From Leptospira gomenensis (GTDB lineage Bacteria > Spirochaetota > Leptospiria > Leptospirales > Leptospiraceae), in contig NZ_RQFA01000033.1 in the NCBI RefSeq assembly GCF_004770155.1, positions 4,581 through 68,580 on the forward strand: 64,000 bases of DNA, in the 5' to 3' direction. The notes under the pieces were generated by a model. The model had not been told where the DNA came from and made no database searches. It saw only the letters and a list, made by a program, of their open reading frames with translations. A program made the translations under genes and the position numbers. Shown here piece by piece: positions 1-9,163 of this stretch (position 1 is the stretch's first letter; each line of letters begins with the position of its first letter).

Positions 1-178
1 TGAGACGGATTTCCGGGCTGTTTTCGATGCCCAATTTCTCCGCGGCGACTATGTCTAAAATCATCTTCTCCCTGGCGTTCAGGGAACTACCGAAAAAAAA
101 TAAAACGAACCAGGCGCTTATTGTGAACGGCTTTTTAAAAAATAGATTTCCTGGAAAACGGCTCGCCACCTCGACCAA
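1..178 (-). CDS. N-terminal part of an exported protein, cut by the window edge
   Basis: An open minus-strand frame runs off the left edge. It can start at TTG (178) or GTG (169), and a TGA stop lies directly before the TTG. The translation has a basic start, then a hydrophobic stretch (about residues 23 to 37, ISAWFVLFFFGSSLNA) that reads as a signal peptide, then a charged helical segment starting REKMILDIVAAEKLGIE. This resembles the start of a periplasmic chaperone or peptidyl-prolyl isomerase, but too little is present to assign a family. It lies downstream of the lipoprotein gene at 210..860 on the same strand, 31 bases away, so the two may be co-transcribed. Confidence 0.5.
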   Translation of the reverse strand, partial: MVEVASRFPGNLFFKKPFTISAWFVLFFFGSSLNAREKMILDIVAAEKLGIENSPEIRL

Positions 179-209
179 TCACTCCCTCGAACTCGGATAA
201 AACACTCGT

Positions 210-860
210 TTATCTTTTTTTATTTCGAACTAAATCGGAAATCTTGTTCGCAAACACGCGGGCCACTTCGGAGCTGTTGTCGTATAACTCCAAAGGCGAG
301 TTCCCGATGAATTGCATCTGAACCACTTGCGATCCGTTCTTACTATATACATATACGATAATCCCCGAACTCTGGACAGGATCCAAAAAATTTCCCGCTT
401 TTGTTTCGTGTACAAAACCTGTGATCACGTAATCGGCGTTAGTAAGCGCGGAAATTTCTTTTACCTGCTCCGCACTCAAAAGATACGAAGTGTTCTGTTT
501 TTGGGAAACGGAAACGATGGAAGCGTTCGCATTCGCTCCCGCCTGCATATCGGGAGCTTTCGTCGAAAGGTCGGCGTTTAAAATCGTTCCCTTTAAACCG
601 TTTTTATGAAGAAAGAAAAGAAGATTATCGGAAAACACGGAGGATATTATGTCCGGTTGATTGGAAGCCTTAGAAAGGAATCGAACGATACCGAATTGAC
701 TTCCGCTTACGAGCGCCGACGAGTCCACTTCCGATAAAGTTATGGTATACGTTAAGTCGTGATACAAGCGCATCGACTGCGTACATCCGTTTATAAAAAG
801 CGCGTAAAAAAGCGCGGGAAACATAAACCTTGAAAGTAATCGAAAACGAATATTTAACAT
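210..860 (-). CDS. Putative lipoprotein, FlgO/LpoB/CsgG-like
   Basis: 216 residues from the ATG at 860. I preferred this start to one 33 codons upstream because it places a signal peptide at the N-terminus (basic residues, hydrophobic core, then FINGC as a lipobox) and has a purine-rich AAGAGAA just upstream. The mature part is a mixed alpha/beta domain, with a middle segment ADYVITGFVHETKAG and a C-terminal helix EVARVFANKISDLV. This pattern recalls the FlgO/LpoB/CsgG N-terminal fold, in which outer-membrane lipoproteins assist secretion or peptidoglycan synthases. The fold match is by eye and the function is not known. It is divergent from the operon beginning at 1065, with a 204-base region between them that should hold both promoters. 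Confidence 0.7.
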   Translation of the reverse strand: MLNIRFRLLSRFMFPALFYALFINGCTQSMRLYHDLTYTITLSEVDSSALVSGSQFGIVRFLSKASNQPDIISSVFSDNLLFFLHKNGLKGTILNADLSTKAPDMQAGANANASIVSVSQKQNTSYLLSAEQVKEISALTNADYVITGFVHETKAGNFLDPVQSSGIIVYVYSKNGSQVVQMQFIGNSPLELYDNSSEVARVFANKISDLVRNKKR

Positions 861-1064
861 AATTTCTCTTAGCGATATTTGTATTTTCGGAGATGAAAAA
901 ACTATTATTGAGCGCGTTATTAAGTTCAATGCTTCAAATGTATCCTGAAAAATCAACAAAGAGAAATTAATACGAATAAAATGTTATTTCAAGGTCTAAA
1001 AGATTGACTTTTTTCCGACTAAATTGGCTTTCTGTTTTAACAAGAAGGATATAAGAAACGAAAG
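861..1064. promoter_or_regulatory. Divergent intergenic region upstream of the large operon
   Basis: This 204-base AT-rich gap separates a minus-strand lipoprotein gene from the plus-strand lipoprotein/RND cluster, so both promoters are expected here. TTGACT occurs at 1004..1009 and TTGGCT at 1024..1029, but neither has a convincing TATAAT at normal spacing. A TATAAG at 1050..1055 lies too close to the start codon to be comfortable. An AGAAGGA at 1043..1049 could be a distant ribosome binding site for the gene at 1065. No promoter is assigned precisely. Confidence 0.35.
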
Positions 1065-1622
1065 ATGAAAAGAAACATAGCCAAGTTATGCCTGCTCTTA
1101 TTGTCTATTTTGATTCTTAGTGATTGTTCCAAGCGTAAGGAGAACGAACTCTTGAATGATGCAGAGAAACAAAACGCGTATGGAATCGGAGCCTTACAAT
1201 TAGGAGATTACGAGAAAGCGGAGGAATACTTTAAGGAAGCTCATCGTTTAAATCCCAAAGAACCGAACTACGCAAACAACGTCGGAGTCACGCTAATTCC
1301 GAGAAATCGATTCGAACAAGCGATCGTTTATTTTTCGAAAGCGGTGGAAATCGATCCCAATTTTCAAAGGGGATACTTCAATCTCGGTGTCGCTTATCAA
1401 AATCTGCAGAAAAACGCGGACGCATTGCGTTACTACGAAAAGGCGGCTTCCATTCCCGGAACGATGCCGGAAATCCATTTCAACTTAGGAATCGTCAATA
1501 CTCGACTGAACAAAAAAGCCGAAGCGAAAAAGAATTACGAAACCTTTATAAAGGAAGCGCCTCCTCAATTCGGCCAGCAGATCAAGGACGCATATGCCAA
1601 AATCAAGGAGTTAGGCGTTTGA
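1065..1622 (+). CDS. TPR-repeat lipoprotein
   Basis: 185 residues. The signal peptide ends in a lipobox-like ILSDC, so the mature protein is probably lipid-anchored in the periplasm or outer membrane. Residues 37 to 175 are tandem tetratricopeptide repeats: units such as GALQLGDYEKAEEYFKEA, RNRFEQAIVYFSKAVEIDP, and a third around NADALRYYEKA show the usual alternating small and aromatic residues. TPR arrays act as protein-binding scaffolds and no catalytic motif is visible. It is the first gene of a co-directional run, and its stop codon overlaps the TTG start of the next gene by 4 bases, which implies translational coupling. A second TPR lipoprotein lies two genes downstream. Confidence 0.85.
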   Translation: MKRNIAKLCLLLLSILILSDCSKRKENELLNDAEKQNAYGIGALQLGDYEKAEEYFKEAHRLNPKEPNYANNVGVTLIPRNRFEQAIVYFSKAVEIDPNFQRGYFNLGVAYQNLQKNADALRYYEKAASIPGTMPEIHFNLGIVNTRLNKKAEAKKNYETFIKEAPPQFGQQIKDAYAKIKELGV

Positions 1623-2275
1623 AACATACGAATTGGGCCTTATTCCCGTTATTCTTCCAGTTATTCCTAATCTCCTGCGGCGGCTCCATCGATCTGGAAA
1701 AATTCGCTTCTTCAAGAACCGGAGATAGAAAGGGAACGCCGGCTTTGTTTTATCTGAACGAAGCGGAGTTCTCTGCGAAAAATTTCCGTAAGGAATTCTT
1801 CTTCGAAAGAAAACATATCGCCGGCAAATTCGAACCGGTCACGCCCGAAGAAATAGAAGCGGAACTGCAGAGATATATCGAAGAAAGCATTTTGTTAAAC
1901 GAAGCGATCGCAAAGACCGATCTCAACTCGGCGGAAGCGCAGAAATACCTCTGGCCCTTTGTTCGAAAGGCGGTCATATCCTATTATTTATCCAAGGAAT
2001 CGGGAGAATTCGACGTAGCCGAAAATTCGAGCGAGGTGGAAGTTTCCGACGAATTGATCGATAAGTTCTATTCGCAAAACAAGGAATTGATGAAGGAAAA
2101 AAATCCTGCGGAAATCAAAAAGAAACTAAAAAACACCGCCATCCTTTTGAAAGTCAAGGAAAGGATCTCCCTCGCGCAGGAAAAAAAGAAAATCATCATC
2201 GGAAAAATGAGACAGAACAACAAGGTGCGGATCGTTCAAAAGGAAGTGTTTACCGAAGAGTTGTATGAAAAGTAA
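1619..2275 (+). CDS. Lipoprotein resembling the SurA N-terminal chaperone domain
   Basis: 218 residues starting at a TTG that overlaps the previous stop codon. The signal peptide ends in LISCGGS, a good lipobox. The mature part is helical and charged. The segments EEIEAELQRYIEESILLNEAI and VSDELIDKFYSQNKELM followed by EIKKKLKNTAILLKVKERI match the pattern of SurA/PrsA-type N-terminal chaperone regions, where a helix, a 'vs..ei..yy..n' motif and a long helix follow in order. No parvulin isomerase domain is present; the protein ends after this region. The inferred role is holding or delivering an exported client, possibly the Ig-like proteins encoded downstream. This is inference from domain type and position. 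Confidence 0.65.
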   Translation: MKHTNWALFPLFFQLFLISCGGSIDLEKFASSRTGDRKGTPALFYLNEAEFSAKNFRKEFFFERKHIAGKFEPVTPEEIEAELQRYIEESILLNEAIAKTDLNSAEAQKYLWPFVRKAVISYYLSKESGEFDVAENSSEVEVSDELIDKFYSQNKELMKEKNPAEIKKKLKNTAILLKVKERISLAQEKKKIIIGKMRQNNKVRIVQKEVFTEELYEK

Positions 2276-2924
2276 TCCCGTAAGAATTACGAACCAAACT
2301 AAAACGACGACATATAGAAAGAACGAATTTAAAAACACACGGCGTTTCTTTTTGCCGATTTGTTTTTCGATCCTACTTTCTTCGATCCTATTCTGCAAAC
2401 AGGATGAACAAGTCGTTTTAGAAACCTTCCAGAAAGGAAAAAAAGAATACGTATCTCGTAACTTGGAAAAAGCCGTGGATCTTTTCCAACAAGTGACGGA
2501 AGAAGATAAGGACTTTTTACCGGGATATATCATGCTTGGTAAAAGTCATTTTTTCCTCGGCCATCTTAAGGAATCGGAGGAAACGTTTCAAAAAGGATTA
2601 TCCCAGTTTCCCGGAAACTCGACCATACGCTTTTGGTTGGCGAGGATTCATATGTTGCAGGAAGGAAAATTGGAAGAAGCCAAAAAGGAGCTCGAATTCA
2701 TCCTGGAAACGGAGGAATCCTTTTTCGACGCGCACTATTATTTGGGAAAAATATATGAAAAAGAGGGAATGTTGAAGGAGGCTTTGATCGAGTACAACCG
2801 GGCCAAAATGATCAAGATCGGATTCGATAAGATCCATCGCGATCTCGGAAAATTGTATGAGGTGGCCGGGTTACCCGAAAAAGCGGCTTTGGAAAAAAGT
2901 CTCCTCTTCGAAAAAGCGGAATGA
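2265..2924 (+). CDS. Second TPR-repeat lipoprotein of the cluster
   Basis: 219 residues; the ATG lies inside the previous gene (11-base overlap). A long basic N-region (about 27 residues) precedes a hydrophobic core ending SSILFCKQ, so the lipidated cysteine would be near residue 44. From about residue 55 onward there are four or five TPR-like units, for example YVSRNLEKAVDLFQQV, LGHLKESEETFQKGL, GKLEEAKKELEFIL and EGMLKEALIEYNRAK. No enzyme motif is present. It overlaps the next gene by 4 bases (ATGA), so its expression should be tied to the Ig-like protein. It is related in type, but not close in sequence, to the TPR lipoprotein at 1065..1622. Confidence 0.8.
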   Translation: MKSNPVRITNQTKTTTYRKNEFKNTRRFFLPICFSILLSSILFCKQDEQVVLETFQKGKKEYVSRNLEKAVDLFQQVTEEDKDFLPGYIMLGKSHFFLGHLKESEETFQKGLSQFPGNSTIRFWLARIHMLQEGKLEEAKKELEFILETEESFFDAHYYLGKIYEKEGMLKEALIEYNRAKMIKIGFDKIHRDLGKLYEVAGLPEKAALEKSLLFEKAE

Positions 2925-4507
2925 AAAAGGTAGTTCAATATTTTATAATATTTTTATGTTCTTATTGTAACGCCGACTTAGGGGATTTAGGCGACAAACT
3001 TAAATACCTCGGGTTGGCAAACGGCGGAGAATTCGAACCTCCTACCGTGCTACTGATCACGCCCGGCACGAACGAACAAAACGTGTCCGTCAACGGGGAA
3101 GTTTCGATTCTATTCTCCCAACCCATGGACAAAAACTCCGTGGAAACCGGAATCACTCTCGGAGCCGTGGCCGGAGACAGTTCGGTTCGTTATATCTGGA
3201 CATCGGATATCCTACTTAAAATCGTTCCGAAAACCTCGTTCACCTCCGGGAAAAGATACGAAATCCGCCTCAATCGCAACGTCGTAAAGGATCTCCGCGG
3301 AAACTTTATGTCGGAGAATTTTCTTTCCGTCTTTTACACAACCGGTTTCGGACCGCAGCCCTTTGTGGCCGATTCCAATCCGCCCGTAGCCAATCAGATC
3401 GTCTACGGTTTCGCGGTGGATTCCAATCCTTACATTCAATTTTCGGAACCTATGGACAGGATTAAAACCGCGGACGCGGTTTCCGTGACGGGAGGCCCGG
3501 CGATTTTCGTCAAACAATGGAACGCCGATTCCACTCGATTGACCTTGGCTCTTACCAAAAACCTCGATCCGTCCACGACGTATACGCTCAAAATCCTGAG
3601 ATCCGCGACCAATTCCGTGGGGAACGCCTTGGACAGGGATTATTCCATCCTGTTTTATACGGGAGTTGCATCATTAAATCCTTATATTCAGGATATACAA
3701 TGGATCAACAGCACGGCTCCGATTCCGGCGTGGCCCGTGCTTTTACCGGTTCCCGCGACCAATCCTCTGATGACCGGAGTTTCCAAAACGAGTTCGCTTC
3801 AATTCACGTTCTCTAAACCTATGGATCAGACCAAAACCCAAAACGCGATCCAATTCACGCCGTCCATCCCGGGACAATTTACTTGGGGTTCGACCACGAT
3901 TCTTCGTTTTACTCCTACGGATAAAATGACGCAAGGCGCCACATACCGGTTGAACATCAACTCTTCTGCCACAGATACGGGGAATATGCCTCTGGAAAAT
4001 TCGTTCATCATCGATTTTAAAATCGATAACGTTCAGGATAGTATGCCCGTCGGCGTAACCGGCATCGTCAATAATTCCGTAACGGCACTTTGTGCGGACG
4101 CAGCCGACGGAAACGCGAACGCTCCCGCGGTTCCCTTGGACCCGACGCGGGTTTATAAGATATCGATCGTTTCCACCTCTTGCGCTCTCAAAGATTATAC
4201 GTTCCGATTCAATTTCAGCACGGCGGGCAACGTCCCGTTACAAACTTCCGGCGACAACGACATTTACGATCAGGTTGCGGTTTCCTATTTTTCGGGAGGC
4301 CCGAGCACTGGATCGCCGAATATCTTTTATAAAAACTACAACTGCGGAGCGACCTGCAACACGGCAGGTTACTTCGAAGTGGGAATCAAAAACGTCCAAA
4401 CCGGAACTCAATACAAGTTACGACTCAAAGGAGGAGCGAGCGGAATCAGGGATACGAACGACAACTATATGCCCAATGATCTGATTTTCCTCTTCGAAAG
4501 ACTATGA
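2921..4507 (+). CDS. Ig-like (Big_5) repeat surface protein, first of a tandem pair
   Basis: 528 residues. The N-terminus is a short signal peptide ending around FLCSYC, probably a loose spirochaetal lipobox. Three Big_5-type Ig-like modules follow, each announced by a 'P...V..N..I.FS.PMD' pattern: VSILFSQPMDKNSVE near residue 70, PYIQFSEPMDRIKT near 175, LQFTFSKPMDQTKT near 300. Each is followed by a Y.L.I or Y.I.L strand pair. The last 130 residues are a distinct cysteine-containing domain ending in NDNYMPNDLIFLF. Big_5 domains occur in secreted and surface proteins. The next gene encodes a paralogue with the same architecture and related C-terminus. The role with the downstream RND pumps is unknown. 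Confidence 0.8.
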   Translation: MKKVVQYFIIFLCSYCNADLGDLGDKLKYLGLANGGEFEPPTVLLITPGTNEQNVSVNGEVSILFSQPMDKNSVETGITLGAVAGDSSVRYIWTSDILLKIVPKTSFTSGKRYEIRLNRNVVKDLRGNFMSENFLSVFYTTGFGPQPFVADSNPPVANQIVYGFAVDSNPYIQFSEPMDRIKTADAVSVTGGPAIFVKQWNADSTRLTLALTKNLDPSTTYTLKILRSATNSVGNALDRDYSILFYTGVASLNPYIQDIQWINSTAPIPAWPVLLPVPATNPLMTGVSKTSSLQFTFSKPMDQTKTQNAIQFTPSIPGQFTWGSTTILRFTPTDKMTQGATYRLNINSSATDTGNMPLENSFIIDFKIDNVQDSMPVGVTGIVNNSVTALCADAADGNANAPAVPLDPTRVYKISIVSTSCALKDYTFRFNFSTAGNVPLQTSGDNDIYDQVAVSYFSGGPSTGSPNIFYKNYNCGATCNTAGYFEVGIKNVQTGTQYKLRLKGGASGIRDTNDNYMPNDLIFLFERL

Positions 4508-6048
4508 AAAAGATAATCCTCGCCTTCCTTCTCATTCCCTCCCTTTTTGCGGACTGCAGCCAAATGCTGGAAAACGGAAAAGGTCCTTTGAGTTTTCTTC
4601 CCGGCGTAGCCGTGTTAGGCGGAGAAAGCGAACCTCCTAAAGTTACGGGAAGCTGGCCTCTCAACGAACAGACGATTACGGATCCGAGAGCCGCCATATC
4701 CATTTCTTTTTCCAGGGATATGAACAAAACGTTCACCGAATCTGCCGTATCGTTGCGAAGTTCTCAGGCTTCCATTTCGGGAAGTTATTCCTGGATCGGT
4801 TCCACGTTGTATTTTCAACCCTCCGTGGCCCTGGCCGAACCCGGAATCTACACCCTCACCGTCTCCAAGTCGCAAGCGGAGGACGCTATCGGAAAAAACT
4901 TAACGGAGGATTTTATCCTTCGTTTTAATTACAACGCGGATACCATCGAACCGACTCTGTTGGGAAGTTTTCCTTCCAACGGAGCCATCGGAGTCCAGAC
5001 CAATTCCCGTATCACACTGCGCTTCTCCAAACCGATGAACGTAAATCTGGTGTTGACCGAAGTGACCACCAATCCTTCCATACCGTTTAACTTACCGGCT
5101 ACGATCGTTTCTCCGGACCGTACCACGTTCGAATTCGTTCCCGTTCAACCGTTAACGTTCGGAACCACCTACAGCGTTACTGTTCCGAATTCGATCAAAG
5201 ACAGCATCGGCAACGCTCTGCTGCAGACGTATCGAATCGGATTCACCGTAGGCGACGATTTCGTTCAACCGGCTCTCATCGGGATACGATCCACCACGGT
5301 CACCGACTTTTTGTTAAACGAATTCATTCCTGTGGACAATTTCGAAAAGACGGATCAGTTTGTGGTCGATTTTTCCGAACCGATACAACCGTCCACTTTG
5401 TTGACCGGGATCACGTTCAACCCTTCGGCTCCGTTTACGATCACGGAAAATTCCGGCGGAACGAATAGAAGTTTTATCATCCAACCCAATTCCAATCTGG
5501 CGGCCAACCAAACCTATCAGATACAGGTTACGAATTCGATCAAAGACACACAAGGAAACAGCCTCGTAAAAACGTACACCTATAACGCGAACGTAAACGG
5601 TCCCAGAAGTCAATTTCTGTTCGTAAGGGGCATCTATCTGAATACCGCTTTGACCTTACGACTTCAGGACGGAATCATCAGTACGATCACTCACGACGGC
5701 GGAGTCGGTCCGACCTACAACTATAATTCGGCAGGAACGAAAGCCTTCCACGTCGTATTCTGTAGAGGGGCTTCGAGTACTTCCTGTTTGGATACGGATT
5801 TGAATTTGGTTCTGATGTCCGTCCAATTCTCCGTGAATTTCGATTTCGGACCCAACTCGGGAAGTCCGTACCTCCTGCTTCCTCAGATCGGAGGCGCCGC
5901 CAACATATACAAAACCTCGATCTTCAACTTAACCGAAAGTCCGAACACGTATATCTTTACCGTAAAGGGCGGGACCGACGGAGTCAAGGATACGTACAAC
6001 AATTATATGCAGAACGATTATTCCGTCCGTTTCCAAGCGGTTCCGTAA
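4504..6048 (+). CDS. Ig-like (Big_5) repeat surface protein, second of a tandem pair
   Basis: 514 residues, overlapping the preceding gene by 4 bases (ATGA). The signal peptide ends SLFADCSQ, an unusual lipobox with Asp before the Cys. Three Ig-like modules are marked by ISISFSRDMNKTF (about residue 66), ITLRFSKPMNVNLVL (about 170) and FVVDFSEPIQPSTLL (about 290). The C-terminal domain ends KDTYNNYMQNDYSVRF, clearly related to the end of the upstream protein (RDTNDNYMPNDLIFLF), so the two genes arose by duplication and the C-terminal domain has been kept. A gap of 43 bases separates it from the first RND gene, with no terminator between, so co-transcription is likely. Confidence 0.8.
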   Translation: MKKIILAFLLIPSLFADCSQMLENGKGPLSFLPGVAVLGGESEPPKVTGSWPLNEQTITDPRAAISISFSRDMNKTFTESAVSLRSSQASISGSYSWIGSTLYFQPSVALAEPGIYTLTVSKSQAEDAIGKNLTEDFILRFNYNADTIEPTLLGSFPSNGAIGVQTNSRITLRFSKPMNVNLVLTEVTTNPSIPFNLPATIVSPDRTTFEFVPVQPLTFGTTYSVTVPNSIKDSIGNALLQTYRIGFTVGDDFVQPALIGIRSTTVTDFLLNEFIPVDNFEKTDQFVVDFSEPIQPSTLLTGITFNPSAPFTITENSGGTNRSFIIQPNSNLAANQTYQIQVTNSIKDTQGNSLVKTYTYNANVNGPRSQFLFVRGIYLNTALTLRLQDGIISTITHDGGVGPTYNYNSAGTKAFHVVFCRGASSTSCLDTDLNLVLMSVQFSVNFDFGPNSGSPYLLLPQIGGAANIYKTSIFNLTESPNTYIFTVKGGTDGVKDTYNNYMQNDYSVRFQAVP

Positions 6049-6091
6049 ATCGGTCCATAATAATTTCTTAATATAAGGCGAGATTCCGTAG

Positions 6092-9000
6092 GTGATCGAA
6101 TTTTTTCTAAGAAGAAAGGTAACCACTCTGGTTATCTTCTTCTTACTCATTTTGTTCGGATATGTCGGGCTCACGAAACTGAAGATGGAACTTCTTCCGG
6201 ACGTGAGTTTTCCTTCGCTTACGATCGTAACCGTTTATAGCAACGTCGCCCCCGCCGAGATCGAATCCCTCGTAACGAAACCGATCGAAGAAATCCTTTC
6301 TTCCGTGGGCGGAGTGGATCGAATCCTCTCCGAATCCATAGAAGGAATTTCGATCGTAACCGTACGGTTCCGCTGGGGAACGGAAATCGATCAGGCGCTC
6401 ATTCAAGTCAGGGAAAAATTGGACTTAGTCAAAGGTTCGCTTCCCCAGGACGTAAAAAAATCCATCGTCATACGTTTTGATCCGAACAGCGCTCCCATCA
6501 TGCAGATCGCGGTCAAAGCGGTGGGAATCGACCTCAAAGAAGTGCGTCTTTTTCTACGCAAAAACGTAATCCCGTATTTTGAGCGTGTGGACGGAGTCGC
6601 CGCCATTTCCCTCTCCGGAGGATACGAACGACAGATCCAAGTCAACGTAGACAAAGGTAGATTAGAAGCTCATAATTTAAAAATTCAAGATTTAGTAAAC
6701 CAGATCGATTCCAGCAATTTCGGATTTCCTGCGGGCAACGTCCGCGAAGGAGACAAGGAAATTCTCGTCCGAACAGACGGATTGTTTCCGTCCGTTTCCG
6801 CGATCGAAGACACGGTCGTGGGAGTGACGAAAGGCGGAGTTCCGATTTATCTGGGGACCGTAGGCGAAATCAAGGATACGTATAAGGAACGTACCAGCGT
6901 GAGCGGTCTTATGGACGAAGAATGTATCTCCATGATTCTGAAAAAGGAATCAGGAAAAAACACGGTTTCCGTAGCCTCCGATCTACGTGATTTGATCGCA
7001 CAGCTGAACGAGAAATTCGGAGACAAACTTCAATTCCAGATCATCTCGGATCAATCCATCCTGATCGAGGATTCGATCGCGTCCGTCGCTTGGGCGGGAA
7101 TTTTGGCCGTCGTAATTTGTTATATGGTCCTTAGTTTCTTTTTAGGAAATCTCAAGGAACCGATCGTGGTGATCAGCGCAGTGCCGATATCGGTAATGGC
7201 GACCTTTTTGATGATGTTCGGGTTCGGTTTAACGATCAACACGATGTCTCTCGGGGGATTGGCCATCGGAGTCGGAATGGTGGTGGACTCCGCGACGGTG
7301 GTCCTCGAGGCGATCTCCGAAAAAAAGAAACGTATCTCCGATCCTATCCTTGCGAGTATAGAAGGAACCAAGGAAGTTTTCGGATCGATCCTGGGATCCA
7401 CGATCACGAGCGTCGTGGTTTTTTTACCGATCATATTCGTGGAAGGGATCGCGGCCGAAATTTTCGGAGAGTTCGCATTGACGATCTCCTTCTCCTTGAT
7501 TTCGTCGTTGTTTACTTCCGCGACCTTGGTGCCCGTACTCGCGCAGTATAAATTTTTCTCCACCGGTCTCGGAAAATTCCCCGATTTTATAGAAATACCG
7601 CGGGAAAAAATCCTTACACAAGTAAGAAGCGCCTTTTCTTCGGTCGCCGTTTTTTTCATTAAAAGAAGGACGTTCGCCGTTTACGTAGGATTGGCGTCGG
7701 TCTTCGCCGCGTTCGTATTTTTTCTCGCTGTTCCCAAAGAAATGTTAACCGAAATCGATCAGGGAGAATTTTACATAGACGTAGTAGCACCCGAAGGATC
7801 GAACCTCGACTTCACCAGAAGAATCGTAAACGACATCACCAAAAAACTCAGCGAAGACAAAACCGTGGACACCGCATTTTCCAGGGTCGGATACGAGGAA
7901 AAGGACATCATCCTCAATCCGAAAGGCGATTTCGGACTCAACCGCGCCACCGTTTTCGTCAAACTCGCGGATAAACGAAAGGCCGAGGATTTTCTATTAG
8001 ATTTTTCTAAAATACTTTCCGAGATAGAAAAAAATTACGGCTCCAAAATCGCCACAAGAATGGCCAGCAGCGTATTGGGAGGAATTTTCGGCTCCGGAGG
8101 CGGAGGTGTCTCCGTGGAGATATCCGGTCAGGATTTGAACTTGATCAGAAAGATCGCGAGCGAAGTCGAAAACGAACTGGCATCCACCAACGAAGCGATC
8201 TCGGTAACTTCCACGGCAAGGGAGGAAACGCCGCAGCTTAAGGTCGTTTTGGATCGGGAGAAGATGGCTTACTTCGGATTAACTGTGGAGGACATCGCCA
8301 CGACTCTGAAAACCTCGATCAAGGGAGATATCGCGACCCGCTTTCGCGAGAACGATTTCGAATACGACGTGCTCGTTCGTTTTCGATCCACCGATCGAAT
8401 AGGATTCGATTCCCTTCAGGGAATACCGATACGATTGCCCACCGGAAAGAATATTTTTTTGGACGCGGTCGCGGACGTATCTCCCGCAAGGTCCTTGCGA
8501 AAGATCATGCGTCTGGAAGGGAAACGAATCGCCATCGTGTCCGCCGTTCCTAAGGAATCCGCGGAGGTATTGGAGCGTAAAATTTCTGAGATCATAACCA
8601 AGTTCGAAAAGGACAAGGACATATCCGTACTACCCGGAGAGATGGCGAAAGAAACGAACAAGTCCTTCGAGGCGCTGACATGGGCGGGAATATTCGCGCT
8701 CATCCTCGTGTATATGACCCTCGCTTCCCAATTCGAAAACCTGATTCTTCCGTTGATAGTGATGGTGTCCATCGTAATGGTAGGTTCGGGTTCTTTGATG
8801 TTTTTGATACTATCCGGAAATACGTTGAACATCGTTTCCGGAATGGGCATGGTGATGTTGAGCGGATTGGTGGTGAACAACGCCATCATTCTGATCGAAT
8901 TCTTCGCCATGGCCGATCTCCATAAAAGTGTAGAAGAAATCGTATATTCCACGATTTACAGAAGGATCGATACGATCTTAAACACAACGCTGACGACGGT

Positions 9001-9157
9001 GTTGGGGCTTCTTCCCGCCGCATTGGCGATCGGCGGGGAATCCCCTCAAGAGCCGATGGCATTGGCGGTTTTGGGAGGGCTAACCGCCTCGACTATTTTT
9101 ACGGTGGTGATAATTCCGGCGGCCTATTTCTCCGTGGTAAAACGGAACGCGAAGTAG
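6092..9157 (+). CDS. RND-family efflux transporter, inner-membrane subunit 1
   Basis: 1021 residues from a GTG with AAGGCGAGA upstream. The layout is the full HAE/AcrB type: TM1 at residues 10 to 30, a large periplasmic domain, TM2 to TM6 (about 330 to 480), a second periplasmic domain, and TM8 to TM12 (about 850 to 1015). The duplicated halves and the start pattern LKMELLPDVSFP followed by IESLVTKPIEE are diagnostic of the family. In TM4 the AcrB Asp-Asp pair is Asp399-Ser, and in TM10 the AcrB Lys is replaced by Asn929-Asn930, as in non-AcrB branches of the family. The substrate is unknown. No periplasmic adaptor or TolC-like gene is in this cluster. Only 6 bases separate it from the second RND gene. 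Confidence 0.9.
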   Translation: MIEFFLRRKVTTLVIFFLLILFGYVGLTKLKMELLPDVSFPSLTIVTVYSNVAPAEIESLVTKPIEEILSSVGGVDRILSESIEGISIVTVRFRWGTEIDQALIQVREKLDLVKGSLPQDVKKSIVIRFDPNSAPIMQIAVKAVGIDLKEVRLFLRKNVIPYFERVDGVAAISLSGGYERQIQVNVDKGRLEAHNLKIQDLVNQIDSSNFGFPAGNVREGDKEILVRTDGLFPSVSAIEDTVVGVTKGGVPIYLGTVGEIKDTYKERTSVSGLMDEECISMILKKESGKNTVSVASDLRDLIAQLNEKFGDKLQFQIISDQSILIEDSIASVAWAGILAVVICYMVLSFFLGNLKEPIVVISAVPISVMATFLMMFGFGLTINTMSLGGLAIGVGMVVDSATVVLEAISEKKKRISDPILASIEGTKEVFGSILGSTITSVVVFLPIIFVEGIAAEIFGEFALTISFSLISSLFTSATLVPVLAQYKFFSTGLGKFPDFIEIPREKILTQVRSAFSSVAVFFIKRRTFAVYVGLASVFAAFVFFLAVPKEMLTEIDQGEFYIDVVAPEGSNLDFTRRIVNDITKKLSEDKTVDTAFSRVGYEEKDIILNPKGDFGLNRATVFVKLADKRKAEDFLLDFSKILSEIEKNYGSKIATRMASSVLGGIFGSGGGGVSVEISGQDLNLIRKIASEVENELASTNEAISVTSTAREETPQLKVVLDREKMAYFGLTVEDIATTLKTSIKGDIATRFRENDFEYDVLVRFRSTDRIGFDSLQGIPIRLPTGKNIFLDAVADVSPARSLRKIMRLEGKRIAIVSAVPKESAEVLERKISEIITKFEKDKDISVLPGEMAKETNKSFEALTWAGIFALILVYMTLASQFENLILPLIVMVSIVMVGSGSLMFLILSGNTLNIVSGMGMVMLSGLVVNNAIILIEFFAMADLHKSVEEIVYSTIYRRIDTILNTTLTTVLGLLPAALAIGGESPQEPMALAVLGGLTASTIFTVVIIPAAYFSVVKRNAK

Positions 9158-9163
9158 TAAAAC

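Noticed and set aside
1004..1055. Sigma-70 promoter before the large operon
   Set aside because: TTGACT and TTGGCT have no TATAAT-like box at 16 to 18 bases; the TATAAG is too near the start codon.
8416..8952. Minus-strand open frame opposite the first RND gene, and a similar one at 7120..7659
   Set aside because: Shadows of TM-rich coding sequence; Met/Ile/Thr-biased reading typical of antisense to membrane helices.
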